From Bacteroidales bacterium UBA3844 (lineage in GTDB: Bacteria; Bacteroidota; Bacteroidia; Bacteroidales; Paludibacteraceae), in assembly GCA_002392915.1 (NCBI GenBank), contig DGHQ01000023.1, positions 62,001 to 126,000 of the forward strand: DNA of 64,000 nt. The letters run 5' to 3'. A model generated the notes under the pieces. The model did no database searches, was not told where the DNA came from, and saw only the letters and a program-made list of their open reading frames with translations. The position numbers and the translations under genes were made by a program. Below, in pieces: positions 1 through 9,185 of the stretch; within the stretch, counting starts at the first letter, position 1, and each line of letters starts with the position of its first letter.

Positions 1-582
1 GTTTGAAGACGCAGAGTGAGAAGCATCACCACCACCAATTGGCATTCCGTCTACAACATACAATGGTTCAGATGATCCAGACAATGAGCTGACACCACGC
101 ACACGCACCGATGTAGCCTGTCCTGGCTGACCAGAAGATGAAGACACGCTCACACCTGACACACGACCTGCCATAGCCTGGTCGATTGATGTTGCAACGC
201 TCTCCTTAAGTTTTTCTTCGCTTAATGAAGATACCGAACCGGTAACATCACTCTTCTTCTGAACACCGTAACCAGTTACCACCAATTCTTCTAGCATCTC
301 CTCTGACAATGTCACATTAAGAGTACCAGCTGTCTTTGCAGTGATCTTTCTTGTCTGTGTTTCATAACCTGAGTAAGAAAACTCTAGAATGGCACCTTCT
401 GGCACCTCAATCTCGTAGTTACCGTCCATGTCGGTATTTGTACCGATTGTAGTACCTTTAATCACTACATTGGCGAACGGTAGAGGTTCTTTCGCATCTT
501 TCACAACACCCTTGATGGTTCTATCGGCCATCACTGTAAGTGCTGAGGACATCATTGCGACAGATAATAAAACTTTCCTCAT
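1..582 (-). CDS. SusC/RagA-family TonB-dependent outer-membrane receptor, N-terminal part
   Basis: Partial: the gene starts at 582 and runs off the left edge in an open frame (194 codons visible). Residues 1-19 are a signal peptide (MRKVLLSVAMMSSALTVMA). Residues ~22-95 form a carboxypeptidase-regulatory-like beta-sandwich (IKGVVKDAKEPLPFANV, then GTNTDMDGNYEIEVP), the extra domain typical of SusC proteins. The segment VVTGYGVQKKSDVTGSVSSL and the plug-domain start (RVRGVSSLSG, LYVVDGMPIGGG) follow. By family, SusC proteins form the outer-membrane barrel of a SusCD nutrient uptake pair driven by TonB; the substrate cannot be told from this piece. The partner SusD gene would lie outside the window. 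A TATATTTG box sits about 60 bases upstream. Confidence 0.93.
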   Translation of the reverse strand, partial: MRKVLLSVAMMSSALTVMADRTIKGVVKDAKEPLPFANVVIKGTTIGTNTDMDGNYEIEVPEGAILEFSYSGYETQTRKITAKTAGTLNVTLSEEMLEELVVTGYGVQKKSDVTGSVSSLSEEKLKESVATSIDQAMAGRVSGVSVSSSSGQPGQATSVRVRGVSSLSGSSEPLYVVDGMPIGGGDASHSASSN

Positions 583-640
583 CTTTACCTTTTGTTAATT
601 ATTATTAATTTTTATTTCACTTTCTATCTCTAAAATGCGA

Positions 641-648
641 CAAATATA
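641..648 (-). promoter_or_regulatory. Candidate -7 box of the SusC-like gene
   Basis: On the minus strand this reads TATATTTG, matching the Bacteroidetes -7 consensus TAnnTTTG, 59 bases upstream of the start codon at 582. I see no clean -33 TTTG at the usual 19-21 base spacing. The 418-base gap (583-1000) holds this box, the trpS terminator at its far end and otherwise AT-rich sequence with no supported gene. Confidence 0.4.
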
Positions 649-928
649 TTCAATTACTAAGAAATGTGTACCATATTATGGCAAAAGAATTTTGCAAAAA
701 TGTTCTTTAACACATTTTTGCAGAAAATGTTAACTTCTGTTGAATTGTTTCATGGAATTTAGTGTTTGTAATATACAATAGTGTTGTTCGACGGAACGAC
801 TTCTTTTGCCATAATTTTTTATTGACTTTTTATGTCTGTTGACAAACGAGTCTTTCCTACATAAAGACTGTCCGACTTAATAAATTTCTCTATTTCTAGC
901 CGAATGGTAACATAATGCACTGCAAAAT

Positions 929-974
929 TAAAAAAAAAGAGTCAAGAATCCAAACAATTTCAAATTCCTGACCC
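929..974 (-). terminator. Rho-independent terminator of trpS
   Basis: On the minus strand a stem GGGTCAGGAAT pairs with ATTCTTGACTC (two G-U pairs) and is followed by a run of T residues. It lies 26 bases beyond the trpS stop codon. Confidence 0.85.
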
Positions 975-1000
975 TTATATGTTTCTGATATATTTCTAAA

Positions 1001-2092
1001 TCACTCTGCGTTTCTATACTTCGCCGCCTGCTCTCTGATCAGTTCCGCATCGTCGAAATAATCAATTTTCATCGAACGACGCACATCAGCCAATGTCTGA
1101 GCCGCTGTTTTTCTTGCCTCATCCGATCCTTTCTTCAAGATCCTGTAAATTTCCTCGATATCCTTTTCAAGTTCTTTTCTTCTTGCTCGGATCGGATTCA
1201 ACTCCTCCTGCAAAATTGAATTCAGGAACATCTTCACTTTCATGTCTCCCAAACCTCCTCTTGTATAATGGTCTTTCAACTCCTGTAAGTTTGCATACTC
1301 TGGCAAGAATTCTGCAAAATGCTCGTCACGACTGAACGCATCAAGATATGTGAAGACGGCATTTCCTTCCAATTTTCCTGGATCCGAGACTTTCAAATGT
1401 GTTGGATCTGTGAACATCGACTTGACTTTCTTCTGGACATCTGCCTCACTGTCAGACAAATATATACAGTTGCCAAGAGACTTACTCATCTTCGCCTTGC
1501 CGTCTGTTCCAGGCAAACGCAAACATGCCGCATTGTCTGGCAAAAGAATGTTTGGTTCTACCAACGTCTCACCATAAATATGGTTGAATCTGTTGACTAT
1601 TTCACGTGTCTGCTCGATCATAGGTGCTTGATCCTCTCCTACCGGCACTGTCGTTGCCTTGAACGCTGTGATATCAGCGGCCTGTGAGATTGGATAGCAG
1701 AAGAAGCCGACGGGAATGTTAGCCTCGAAATTGCGCATCTTGATCTCTGTCTTTACTGTCGGATTACGCTGCAAACGTGACACTGTGACAAGATTCATAT
1801 AATAGAAAGCCAACTCACATAGCTCTGCCACCTGGCTCTGAATAAATATTGTCGACTTTGTGGGATCCAAACCAACAGAAAGATAGTCTAACGCCACTTC
1901 TATGATATTCTGACGCACCTTCTCTGGATTATCTGCATTGTCTGTCAATGCCTGAGCATCGGCAATCATGATAAATATCTTGTCATACAATCCAGAATTC
2001 TGCAGCTCGACGCGTCTTTTCAAAGAACCTACATAATGACCGAGGTGCAATTTGCCAGTTGGTCTGTCTCCTGTTAATATTATTTTTTCCAT
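1001..2092 (-). CDS. trpS: Tryptophan--tRNA ligase
   Basis: Charges tRNA-Trp with tryptophan using ATP, in the cytoplasm. This is a class Ic synthetase of 363 residues, near or slightly above the usual 330-350. The HIGH-type signature is HLGH at residues 16-19 (GKLHLGHYVGSL), and the KMSKS loop is exact at 201-205 (KAKMSKSLGN). The GEDQAPMIEQTREI segment near 152 is characteristic of TrpRS. It begins 48 bases after the stop of the glycosyltransferase gene and ends in a strong terminator, so it may be the last gene of a minus-strand run. I see no T-box or trp leader peptide upstream. Confidence 0.97.
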   Translation of the reverse strand: MEKIILTGDRPTGKLHLGHYVGSLKRRVELQNSGLYDKIFIMIADAQALTDNADNPEKVRQNIIEVALDYLSVGLDPTKSTIFIQSQVAELCELAFYYMNLVTVSRLQRNPTVKTEIKMRNFEANIPVGFFCYPISQAADITAFKATTVPVGEDQAPMIEQTREIVNRFNHIYGETLVEPNILLPDNAACLRLPGTDGKAKMSKSLGNCIYLSDSEADVQKKVKSMFTDPTHLKVSDPGKLEGNAVFTYLDAFSRDEHFAEFLPEYANLQELKDHYTRGGLGDMKVKMFLNSILQEELNPIRARRKELEKDIEEIYRILKKGSDEARKTAAQTLADVRRSMKIDYFDDAELIREQAAKYRNAE

Positions 2093-2140
2093 TATTATCT
2101 TATGTTTTCGTTTTATGCAAACGATAATTTAATTTTCTGT

Positions 2141-3157
2141 TTAATTAAGAATATTCAGTATTTTCTCACAAACTGTTTCCGGAGTGATCAGCGTCAAACA
2201 TCGGTAATCCCCAAATCTACAAGGTTTGTTGCCGTATGCCGAACAAGGCTGGCAGTCAAGATTGGCGACAATCGCGTTCTGTGGATCCTGACCATAGCCA
2301 TAGAATCCCATATACGGATGTGTTGCTCCCCATATCGAGACTACCTTTACACCACACAACGATGCGAGGTGCATATTCGCAGAATCCATCGTGAGCATGA
2401 GATTCATCAATTTCATCACAGCCATTTCTTCCTGCAGCTTATATTTTCCAGCGAGAGAGATGACGTTGGGATATTTTCCGACCCAAGAATTGAACACGTC
2501 TTCCTCCTTTTTACCTCCTCCGAAAAGGTAAATGCCTATGTTGCGTTCCGACAATGTCCTTACGACCTGCTCCATTTTATCCAGAGGGTAAATTTTCCCG
2601 TCATGTTGGGCGAACGGAGCTATTCCTATATTTGATATATGAGATGAAAGATTCAAATCATCTCTGAAATCTATATTTGTTTCGGTATCATAGCCGTCAT
2701 AGTTGAGTTCAAATTCATATCCAGCCTTTTCAAATGTTTCGTGATAACGCCGGACCATCTGTTTCAACTGAGACTTGTTTTTTCCATTCACCAAAGCCTT
2801 TTTCTCTGCCCTTCCCTTGTCTACTACGGTCACTTTGACACCTTTCAGACGCATAATTGTCCGTAATATTTTGCTACGTAGAACATCGTGAAGATCGATC
2901 ATTTGGTCGAACTTGCCATCAGCGGTGATCTCCTTGCTCAATCTCCACAATCCCTTGATTCCATTGTGACGACCAGCTTTGTCTACACCGACAAAAGTAA
3001 GATTCGGTATGTTTGCGAACAACGGTTGGAAACGTGGTGTGGAAAGCATCGTGATGTTGACGTCTGGATAAGCCTTGGCGAACGAAGCCACAACCGGCAC
3101 CGTCATCGCCACGTCGCCCATCGCCGACAATCTCATCAACAATACTCTCTTTGCCAT
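2141..3157 (-). CDS. Glycosyltransferase family 9 (heptosyltransferase-like)
   Basis: 338 residues. The N-terminus MAKRVLLMRLSAMGDVAMTV is the classic GT9 start (RxSxxGDV), forming the first Rossmann strand and acceptor loop. The C-terminal half has the nucleotide-sugar fold signatures LMLTMDSANMHLASLCGVKV and VSIWGATHPYMGFYGYGQD, as in WaaF/RfaF-type enzymes. These transfer a heptose or related sugar from an ADP-activated donor to the LPS core at the inner face of the cytoplasmic membrane. A CxxC...C cluster near the end (DCQPCSAYGNKPCRFGDYRC) is common in Bacteroidetes members. It starts 2 bases after the DUF4254 stop codon, which implies translational coupling. The donor and acceptor are inferred, not visible. 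Confidence 0.9.
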   Translation of the reverse strand: MAKRVLLMRLSAMGDVAMTVPVVASFAKAYPDVNITMLSTPRFQPLFANIPNLTFVGVDKAGRHNGIKGLWRLSKEITADGKFDQMIDLHDVLRSKILRTIMRLKGVKVTVVDKGRAEKKALVNGKNKSQLKQMVRRYHETFEKAGYEFELNYDGYDTETNIDFRDDLNLSSHISNIGIAPFAQHDGKIYPLDKMEQVVRTLSERNIGIYLFGGGKKEEDVFNSWVGKYPNVISLAGKYKLQEEMAVMKLMNLMLTMDSANMHLASLCGVKVVSIWGATHPYMGFYGYGQDPQNAIVANLDCQPCSAYGNKPCRFGDYRCLTLITPETVCEKILNILN

Positions 3158-3159
3158 AT

Positions 3160-3768
3160 TTATTTACCAGATGCGTAAAGCACTGGGTTTAGATTAGGAT
3201 CGTTGTACATTTTCATCTGCTTGTAGACTTTCATATAACGATCTCCATTCTCAATGTCTGAAATCAACTGATCTATAGCCGACGACAAATCAACCCTTTG
3301 TTCCAAAAGGACATTAAGTTTTTTCTGACATGCTTCAATATGGGCTGCATCGACATCTTTACGGTCGACCTCAACCTGCATGTGGTAGATCTTCAATGCC
3401 AAAATGGAAAGTCGGTCGATAGCCCAAGCTGGCGACTCTGTGTTGATAACAGCTGTAGGCTTTACCTTCACAGAGGAATATTTCTCCAAGAAATAACTGT
3501 CTATTCTCTCTACAAGGTCTGTACGATCCTGATTTGATTTATCGATACGACGCTTGATCTTCAACGCCTCGACTGGATCGATTTGTGGATCACGGATGAT
3601 ATCCTCCAAATGCCACTGAACAGAATCAATCCAATTTTTCAAATATAGCACCGATTCGATCGAACCTGCCTGATACGGATTCTTCATCTGTGCATCGACG
3701 TCGTCGCTCTTGTGATAATCTGTGACAACCTGATCAAAAATCTTATTTGCGTCTGAACTAAAACTCAT
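3160..3768 (-). CDS. DUF4254 family protein
   Basis: 202 residues, cytoplasmic, with no signal peptide or membrane segment. Largely alpha-helical by composition; the segments SIESVLYLKNWIDSVQWHLED and KIKRRIDKSNQDRTDLVERI are the family signature as I know it. DUF4254 genes are regularly found beside GT9 glycosyltransferases in Bacteroidetes, as here, where only 2 bases separate the two reading frames. The function is unknown; a role as partner or regulator of the neighbouring glycosyltransferase is inferred from this pairing alone. Confidence 0.85.
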   Translation of the reverse strand: MSFSSDANKIFDQVVTDYHKSDDVDAQMKNPYQAGSIESVLYLKNWIDSVQWHLEDIIRDPQIDPVEALKIKRRIDKSNQDRTDLVERIDSYFLEKYSSVKVKPTAVINTESPAWAIDRLSILALKIYHMQVEVDRKDVDAAHIEACQKKLNVLLEQRVDLSSAIDQLISDIENGDRYMKVYKQMKMYNDPNLNPVLYASGK

Positions 3769-3835
3769 TGACTTAAATTAATTAAAAAACTCCGTCAAAA
3801 TTAGTTTTTTTATTTCAAAAACTGATTCTTTATTG

Positions 3836-4399
3836 TTAGAAATTGAATGAAAACTCAAAACCTTTGTTTCTTCCCGTACCATCTTTATAAAAAGATAGCA
3901 GTCCTATTCGGTATCCAACATTAGCAGAAATTCTGTTCGCGATTCGCATAGAAGCTCCGGCAAACACCGAGCACTGGACTGGTCTTACATCAAAATCATA
4001 ACTGTTGTTGGACACCCTCATGATCTTTTCTGCATCCATACCGCCATAAGCTCCGACACCAAATGTGCCATTGTTGACAAGGCTATAATCGGCTCTTACC
4101 GGCACTCGCAATGATTTATATTCTGCAGAATATCCACCATCACAACTGAACTGGTCCCAGTTGTAAACCAGACGAGGAGAGACAGCCAGTTTCTCATCCA
4201 CATGGAATGTATATCCTGTGCTCACCCAAAAGCCCTGCGACTCTCCATTGCCATCGGTGTCGTAGGAATAACCGCCACCAGTGTTCGACAATATATTGGC
4301 TATAATTTCCGCTGTACTGGGTTTCTTCTTTTGAGACTCTTGCGACATAGCAAAGGATGTCATCAAAGAAAATAAAGACAAAATAATAAATTTTCTCAT
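3836..4399 (-). CDS. Small outer-membrane beta-barrel protein
   Basis: About 187 residues. Residues 1-19 are a signal peptide (MRKFIILSLFSLMTSFAMSQ). The rest alternates polar and aromatic residues in short beta segments (SQGFWVSTGYTFHVDEKLAVSPRLVYNW, interrupted here only by a loop) and ends in a terminal phenylalanine (GFEFSFNF), as expected for a Bam substrate. I chose the ATG at 4399, one base after the stop of the upstream YigZ gene; an in-frame ATG at 4411 would overlap that gene by 11 bases and put charged residues ahead of the signal peptide. It resembles the outer-membrane beta-barrel (porin-like) domain family. Specific function unknown. Confidence 0.75.
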   Translation of the reverse strand: MRKFIILSLFSLMTSFAMSQESQKKKPSTAEIIANILSNTGGGYSYDTDGNGESQGFWVSTGYTFHVDEKLAVSPRLVYNWDQFSCDGGYSAEYKSLRVPVRADYSLVNNGTFGVGAYGGMDAEKIMRVSNNSYDFDVRPVQCSVFAGASMRIANRISANVGYRIGLLSFYKDGTGRNKGFEFSFNF

Positions 4400-4400
4400 A

Positions 4401-4997
4401 TCACTCTTCAATTATAAGAGATTCCACTTTTTTCAACCTTTCAATCAAATTCGGAGCATCCCCTTTACGAATAGAGAGGACCATGTTGCAGTTGTTGTCG
4501 AACTGCTGCGACATGACCTGTGGAGCCACATCCTTGATTATCTTCATCACGTCGTTCATCACCAGATAATCAAACGAGATATGGATTTCCTCGTCCACCG
4601 TCTTCTCTATGATTTCCGCATTTTCCAATGCATCTGCCGACGCGACCTTGTATGCGTTTATCAATCCGCTAGTCCCTAGCTTTGTTCCTCCGAAATAGCG
4701 GACTACAGCGATCAACACATTCGTCACTCCGGCAGAAAGAATAGATCCAAGAATCGGTCGTCCTGCGGTACCGGATGGTTCTCCATCATCATTTGAGCGA
4801 TAGTCTGCCTTATCGACGCCCAAGATATAAGCATAGCATACATGTCGGGCATCGTGATGTTCCTTACGTTTTTCTTCAAGTATCTCCTTTATCTGCTCCA
4901 CATTAGACACAGGGATTGCAAAGGCAATAAACTTACTGCCTTTCTCTTTGTATAATCCCTCCGACGGAGCATTGATTGTCAGATACTTGTCTTCCAA
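4401..4997 (-). CDS. YigZ/IMPACT family protein
   Basis: 198 residues. The N-terminal domain carries the UPF0029/IMPACT signature: GSKFIAFAIPV, EKRKEHHDARHVCYAYILG and DDGEPSGTAGRPIL. The C-terminal ~60 residues form the usual DUF1949 ferredoxin-like domain (HISFDYLVMNDVMKIIKD). Bacterial members such as E. coli YigZ have no settled biochemical role; eukaryotic IMPACT modulates translation control. Its overlap or near-contact with the barrel-protein gene downstream and closeness to the helicase gene upstream (65 bases) suggest one transcript. Confidence 0.9.
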   Translation of the reverse strand: MEDKYLTINAPSEGLYKEKGSKFIAFAIPVSNVEQIKEILEEKRKEHHDARHVCYAYILGVDKADYRSNDDGEPSGTAGRPILGSILSAGVTNVLIAVVRYFGGTKLGTSGLINAYKVASADALENAEIIEKTVDEEIHISFDYLVMNDVMKIIKDVAPQVMSQQFDNNCNMVLSIRKGDAPNLIERLKKVESLIIEE

Positions 4998-5062
4998 ACT
5001 CTTCTTTTATTAACAAGCCTTGGCGAAATTTCCAGCAGTTGGCATAAAGCCATAAGCTATCG

Positions 5063-6913
5063 TTAATTATACTTATTTCGACGCTGCCCTTCCTTCTTAC
5101 GTTTTCTGTTGTCGGTAGGTGCACCCTTGCGGTCACGACGCGGCTTTTGGTAGGCCCATTCATCATCATCGTGTTTGCGTTTTCCGCCACCGAAATTCTT
5201 GTCTCCGAAATCCTTAGTACGTCTTTCACTGTTGCGGCTGCGGCCACGCTGTTCACCCTGCACCTCAGCCAAAACAAGATCACTGCCACGATGTACCTCG
5301 CTGAATGCCTTGAACATCTTCTGAACATGAGAGTTCGGCACATCGAAGAAAGTATAGCGAGGAGTGATTTCAATATCTCGGATACTGATTTTCTTATCGT
5401 TGACAGTATCATTGATTAGTCCAAGTACCTTCTTTGGAGTCAGACCAACATTCTCACCTTTATTGATTTTCAAGCGAGTATAGTCGGGACGAGTGAAACC
5501 GCCACGCAATCCCTTCTTTTCTTTACCTTCGGCACCGTCATCTCCACGTCTTCCCTTTTTATCACGGCCACCACGTTCTGGACGCTCCGTAATATTAAGG
5601 TCCTCCGCGTCTTTATAATATTCGATAAACTGATTAAACTGCAATGAGACGAAATGCTTGATAATATCCTCACGACTCATTCCTTCAAGTTCGGAATATG
5701 CCATATCAAGATATTGCGACACCTGTTCCTCATTTATTTCGACAGTCTTCAATTTGTTTAGGATAGACTTAAGCTGAGCCGAGCAGACCTCCATTCCGGA
5801 TGGGACATCCTTTCTTTCAAACTCCTTGCCGATAATCTTCTCAATCTCACGAATCTTGCTTTTCTCACGGAGATGAAGGATGCTTATTGAGACACCCTTT
5901 TTACCAGCTCTACCAGTACGTCCGCTTCTGTGGGTATAGCTTTCCACATCATCTGGCAAACAGTAGTTGATAACATGAGTCAGATTATTAACATCCAATC
6001 CACGTGCGGCGACATCCGTAGCCACCAGAAGCTGGAGATTCTTGATTCTGAATTTCTGCATTACAGCGTCACGCTGAGCCTGCGACAAATCACCATGAAG
6101 GGCATCGGCGTTATAGCCATCCTTCATCAGAGCCTCTGCGATATCCTTAGTCTCCTGACGAGTGCGGCAGAAGACAATTCCGTAGATATCCGGATTAAGG
6201 TCGACCACACGTTTCAGACAAGCGTAGCGGTTCTTAGCCGCAACCATATAATAAATATGACTCACGTTTTCCGAACCTGAGTTTTTCTTGCCAATTGCGA
6301 TCTCCACATGATTTTTCATATAGTTTTTCGCAATATTAGCAATTTCCCTAGGCATAGTAGCCGAAAAAAGAAGAGTGCGATGATCTTCAGGAATCTCACT
6401 GAAAATTCTTTCAATATCTTCTTTGAAACCCATGTTGAGCATCTCGTCAGCCTCATCAAGGACAAGGAACCTCACATTTTCAAGATGCACTTTTTTTCGT
6501 TCAATAAGGTCAATAAGACGACCAGGGGTAGCCACAAGGATCTGAGGCTGCACATCAAGGTCCTTAAACTGGCGGATGATGCTTTCACCACCGTAAACAG
6601 GAACGACCTTGACCTTAGTATACTTTGCGAAATTTTTAAGATCATTGCTAATCTGCACGCAAAGTTCACGTGTAGGAGCAAGAATCAACGTTTGAATCTG
6701 ATTGCGAGAATCATCTGTAAGCTGAAGTACAGGAAGTCCAAAGCCAGCGGTTTTGCCAGTTCCGGTTTGGGCCAAGGCCACTAAATCTCTATCGTCATCA
6801 CTAAGCAAGAAAGGAGTCACCTTCTCTTGGATCGGCATTGCCTCGACAAAACCCATGTCGGAAACAGCCTTTAGGATTTCATCTTTGAAACCCAATTCTT
6901 CGAATGTTGCCAT
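5063..6913 (-). CDS. DEAD-box ATP-dependent RNA helicase (DeaD/CsdA type)
   Basis: 616 residues from the ATG at 6913; an in-frame TTG three bases upstream is less likely. It unwinds structured RNA in ribosome assembly or decay. Motifs are in order: Q motif (FVEAMPIQEKVTP), Walker A AQTGTGKT at 48-55, PTREL near 80, DEAD at 153-156, SAT at 184-186, RGLD near 304 and HRSGRTGR at 328-335. A charged linker rich in RGG/KG leads to a DbpA/CsdA-type RNA-binding domain (RLKINKGENVGLTPKKVLGL, then FFDVPNSHVQKMFKAF). The tail is very basic (RKRKKEGQRRNKYN). By family, such helicases are often induced by cold. The 5' region on the minus strand carries a TATATTTG box at 7016-7023. Confidence 0.95.
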   Translation of the reverse strand: MATFEELGFKDEILKAVSDMGFVEAMPIQEKVTPFLLSDDDRDLVALAQTGTGKTAGFGLPVLQLTDDSRNQIQTLILAPTRELCVQISNDLKNFAKYTKVKVVPVYGGESIIRQFKDLDVQPQILVATPGRLIDLIERKKVHLENVRFLVLDEADEMLNMGFKEDIERIFSEIPEDHRTLLFSATMPREIANIAKNYMKNHVEIAIGKKNSGSENVSHIYYMVAAKNRYACLKRVVDLNPDIYGIVFCRTRQETKDIAEALMKDGYNADALHGDLSQAQRDAVMQKFRIKNLQLLVATDVAARGLDVNNLTHVINYCLPDDVESYTHRSGRTGRAGKKGVSISILHLREKSKIREIEKIIGKEFERKDVPSGMEVCSAQLKSILNKLKTVEINEEQVSQYLDMAYSELEGMSREDIIKHFVSLQFNQFIEYYKDAEDLNITERPERGGRDKKGRRGDDGAEGKEKKGLRGGFTRPDYTRLKINKGENVGLTPKKVLGLINDTVNDKKISIRDIEITPRYTFFDVPNSHVQKMFKAFSEVHRGSDLVLAEVQGEQRGRSRNSERRTKDFGDKNFGGGKRKHDDDEWAYQKPRRDRKGAPTDNRKRKKEGQRRNKYN

Positions 6914-7015
6914 CAAAAAAGGATTATATTCATGGCAGAAACATCCTCACCCCCTTTTACAACAGTGATACATACCTCGCCACAAACCATTTAGCATATA
7001 TAATTTTATCGGCGA

Positions 7016-7023
7016 CAAATATA
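7016..7023 (-). promoter_or_regulatory. Candidate -7 box for the DEAD-box helicase
   Basis: Minus-strand TATATTTG, a perfect TAnnTTTG match, about 100 bases upstream of the helicase start. No -33 element at normal spacing was found. The divergent gap 6914-7182 holds this box and one for the plus-strand operon. Confidence 0.4.
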
Positions 7024-7151
7024 AAGAAAAAAGTCGACAAATAATGTTGGAAAGCAGAAAATAAGGTGACAAATGTGTTTATTTCATCAAAAACATTAAA
7101 TGTTTTAGGTTCAAAACTATTTTTTAATTATGAATAAAGAGAAAAAAGTGA

Positions 7152-7159
7152 TAGATTTG
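7152..7159 (+). promoter_or_regulatory. Candidate -7 box of the foldase operon
   Basis: TAGATTTG matches the Bacteroidetes -7 consensus TAnnTTTG and lies 23 bases upstream of the start codon at 7183. A clear -33 TTTG is not visible. Confidence 0.45.
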
Positions 7160-7182
7160 CAAAAAACAAAAACAAAGGAATA

Positions 7183-9183
7183 ATGAACGTAGCAAAATAC
7201 ATAGCGTCTGTATGCGCATTAACAAGCATCAGTGCATCAGCAATGGATATAGATGTCCCTGGCTTGATGAAAACGATCAACAAGTCAGATGATCCAGTCC
7301 TTATGATTATAGGTACAGAAGCATACAGATTCGACACAATCACAAGAGGTGAATTTGAATACATGTACAACAAGAACAACAACATCTCATTGGATGGTCC
7401 TATGAGCATGGACGACTACAAAGAGTTGTTCATCAACTACAAATTGAAAGCATTTGATGCCACGAAAAGATTCCCAGACTTAAAGCTCAACACATATACA
7501 AATGAAATAGAATCTTATACTAAACATTTGGCATATCCTTACCTGATAGACGAAGAGTTAGAGAAGCAGTTCATAAAAGAAGCTTACAAGCGCGAGCAGG
7601 AATATGTCACTGCAAGTCATATTCTTATAAAAGGAGTGAACGAGAAATCTAGAAAGAAAATAGAATCTATATACTCCCGTCTAAAAAAGGGAGAGAAATT
7701 CTTTGATTTAGCTAAAGAGAACTCTGAATGTGGAAGTGCGGTAAGAGGTGGATTCCTTGGTGAATTCTCAGCATTCGACATGGTTTACAATTTTGAGACT
7801 GCCGCGTACAACACACCAGTTGGCGAATTCAGTGAGCCATTCACGACACAATTCGGATACCACATTGTATATATACACGATCGTCGTCCGAAAGCCATCA
7901 GCGTGAAGGCACAGGAAATATTCTTTCCTTTGGAAACAAAAGAGTCTTATGTAGATTCTATTTTTGCCATTGCCAAAAAGAGTAAAAAATTCGACAAAGT
8001 AGCAAAGAAATACTCAATGAAGGGCAATGCGAAAAAAGACAAAGGATACATGGGAGTTGTAAAAAACGACGGAAAATATCCACAGGAAATTGTAGACAAG
8101 CTTTTCAAAATGCCTTTAGGAGATATCCAAAAATTCAAAAGTTCGTTCGGCAACCACATATTCAAGGTCAACGAAATAGAAACAGCAGTACCTCTCGACA
8201 GTGCCAAATATGAAGCATTAAAAAAGAAAGTAATGAGTGGAGACCGTTATGAGGCTATCAAAAGTAAGGTTGCTGTCACTCTCCGTGAAAGACGAGGGTT
8301 CCTACTTAACGACTCAATCATCGACCTTGCATCTGGATACAAAAACACAGATCCGGTTGCAATGAGCGATTCTCTGAAAAAAATTGACGGTGCATGGTAC
8401 TACTACAACGGAGATGCCGTAACTACAGATATTTTCAAAAACGACTTTCTAAAATTTCACAATTCGTATGTAAGAAGGACCGTCGACAAATTCATCAGAA
8501 CCGAAATTGCCATCGACACCAACTTATCGTACAAGCAAAACTTAATCAACTTCATCTACAGTAAAGTTGACATCGATGCTTTGAACAGCGAGTTGAAAAA
8601 CATAGCTAAAAACAATAAAGAATTCGTATACGCATTAAAAGAATACAGTGACGGATTGCTTGTTTATGCAGCTAGCGAACATAATATATGGGGACACAAA
8701 TCCACAAAAGCAGATAGTCTTTCAAAATTCTTCCGTGAAAGGAAAGAGAATTATCAGTTTGACAATCCTAAATGGGTAGGTGTCATCTATTCCGTGGCAA
8801 ACAAAGACACATTGAAAAAGATCAAGTCTATCGCCGCAAAGAACCCTAATTTGGACGCTTTTGATTTCCACAATCTTGTCAATGACAAAGTTCACAGCGG
8901 ATACTCTTCAAAGAAAGGTGCATGGGTAGCAGGAGAAAATGCCATTTTGGACAAGTACTATTTCAAAACAATCCCAGCGGATTCAACTGTTGAATCTGAA
9001 AAATTTCCGCTTGTGTATATATACGGAAAAGAATCTAAAATTCCTCAATGGCACACATCGGTAAAGGGCAAAGTAATTGCCGACTACCAAAAAGAGTTGG
9101 AAAAAAATTGGATAAATAACAACCGTCGAATCTATCCAGTTGTCATTAAAGAAGACGTTTACAAAACAGTGAATAACCATTAA
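7183..9183 (+). CDS. Periplasmic PpiC-type (parvulin) peptidyl-prolyl isomerase
   Basis: 666 residues. Residues 1-20 are a signal peptide (MNVAKYIASVCALTSISASA). A parvulin domain spans ~143-231: ASHILIKG, then GSAVRGGFLGEFSAFDMVY, EFSEPFTTQFGYHIVYIHDR. A second, weaker parvulin-like stretch follows at ~240-345 (KAQEIFFPLETKESYVDSI, KGYMGVVKNDGKYPQEI, KSSFGNHIFKVNEI). The rest is lysine-rich and helical, like the SurA/PpiD chaperone body. The probable role is folding outer-membrane proteins in the periplasm. It heads a run of four envelope-assembly genes, with the next start only 2 bases after its stop. Confidence 0.85.
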   Translation: MNVAKYIASVCALTSISASAMDIDVPGLMKTINKSDDPVLMIIGTEAYRFDTITRGEFEYMYNKNNNISLDGPMSMDDYKELFINYKLKAFDATKRFPDLKLNTYTNEIESYTKHLAYPYLIDEELEKQFIKEAYKREQEYVTASHILIKGVNEKSRKKIESIYSRLKKGEKFFDLAKENSECGSAVRGGFLGEFSAFDMVYNFETAAYNTPVGEFSEPFTTQFGYHIVYIHDRRPKAISVKAQEIFFPLETKESYVDSIFAIAKKSKKFDKVAKKYSMKGNAKKDKGYMGVVKNDGKYPQEIVDKLFKMPLGDIQKFKSSFGNHIFKVNEIETAVPLDSAKYEALKKKVMSGDRYEAIKSKVAVTLRERRGFLLNDSIIDLASGYKNTDPVAMSDSLKKIDGAWYYYNGDAVTTDIFKNDFLKFHNSYVRRTVDKFIRTEIAIDTNLSYKQNLINFIYSKVDIDALNSELKNIAKNNKEFVYALKEYSDGLLVYAASEHNIWGHKSTKADSLSKFFRERKENYQFDNPKWVGVIYSVANKDTLKKIKSIAAKNPNLDAFDFHNLVNDKVHSGYSSKKGAWVAGENAILDKYYFKTIPADSTVESEKFPLVYIYGKESKIPQWHTSVKGKVIADYQKELEKNWINNNRRIYPVVIKEDVYKTVNNH

Positions 9184-9185
9184 AT

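Noticed and set aside
583..1000. Possible small gene or RNA in the gap between the SusC-like gene and trpS
   Set aside because: Apart from a -7 box and the trpS terminator I see only AT-rich sequence with no open frame of note.
4933..5412. 159-codon open frame overlapping the helicase and YigZ genes on the minus strand
   Set aside because: It lies in another frame of two clear genes and shows no domain.
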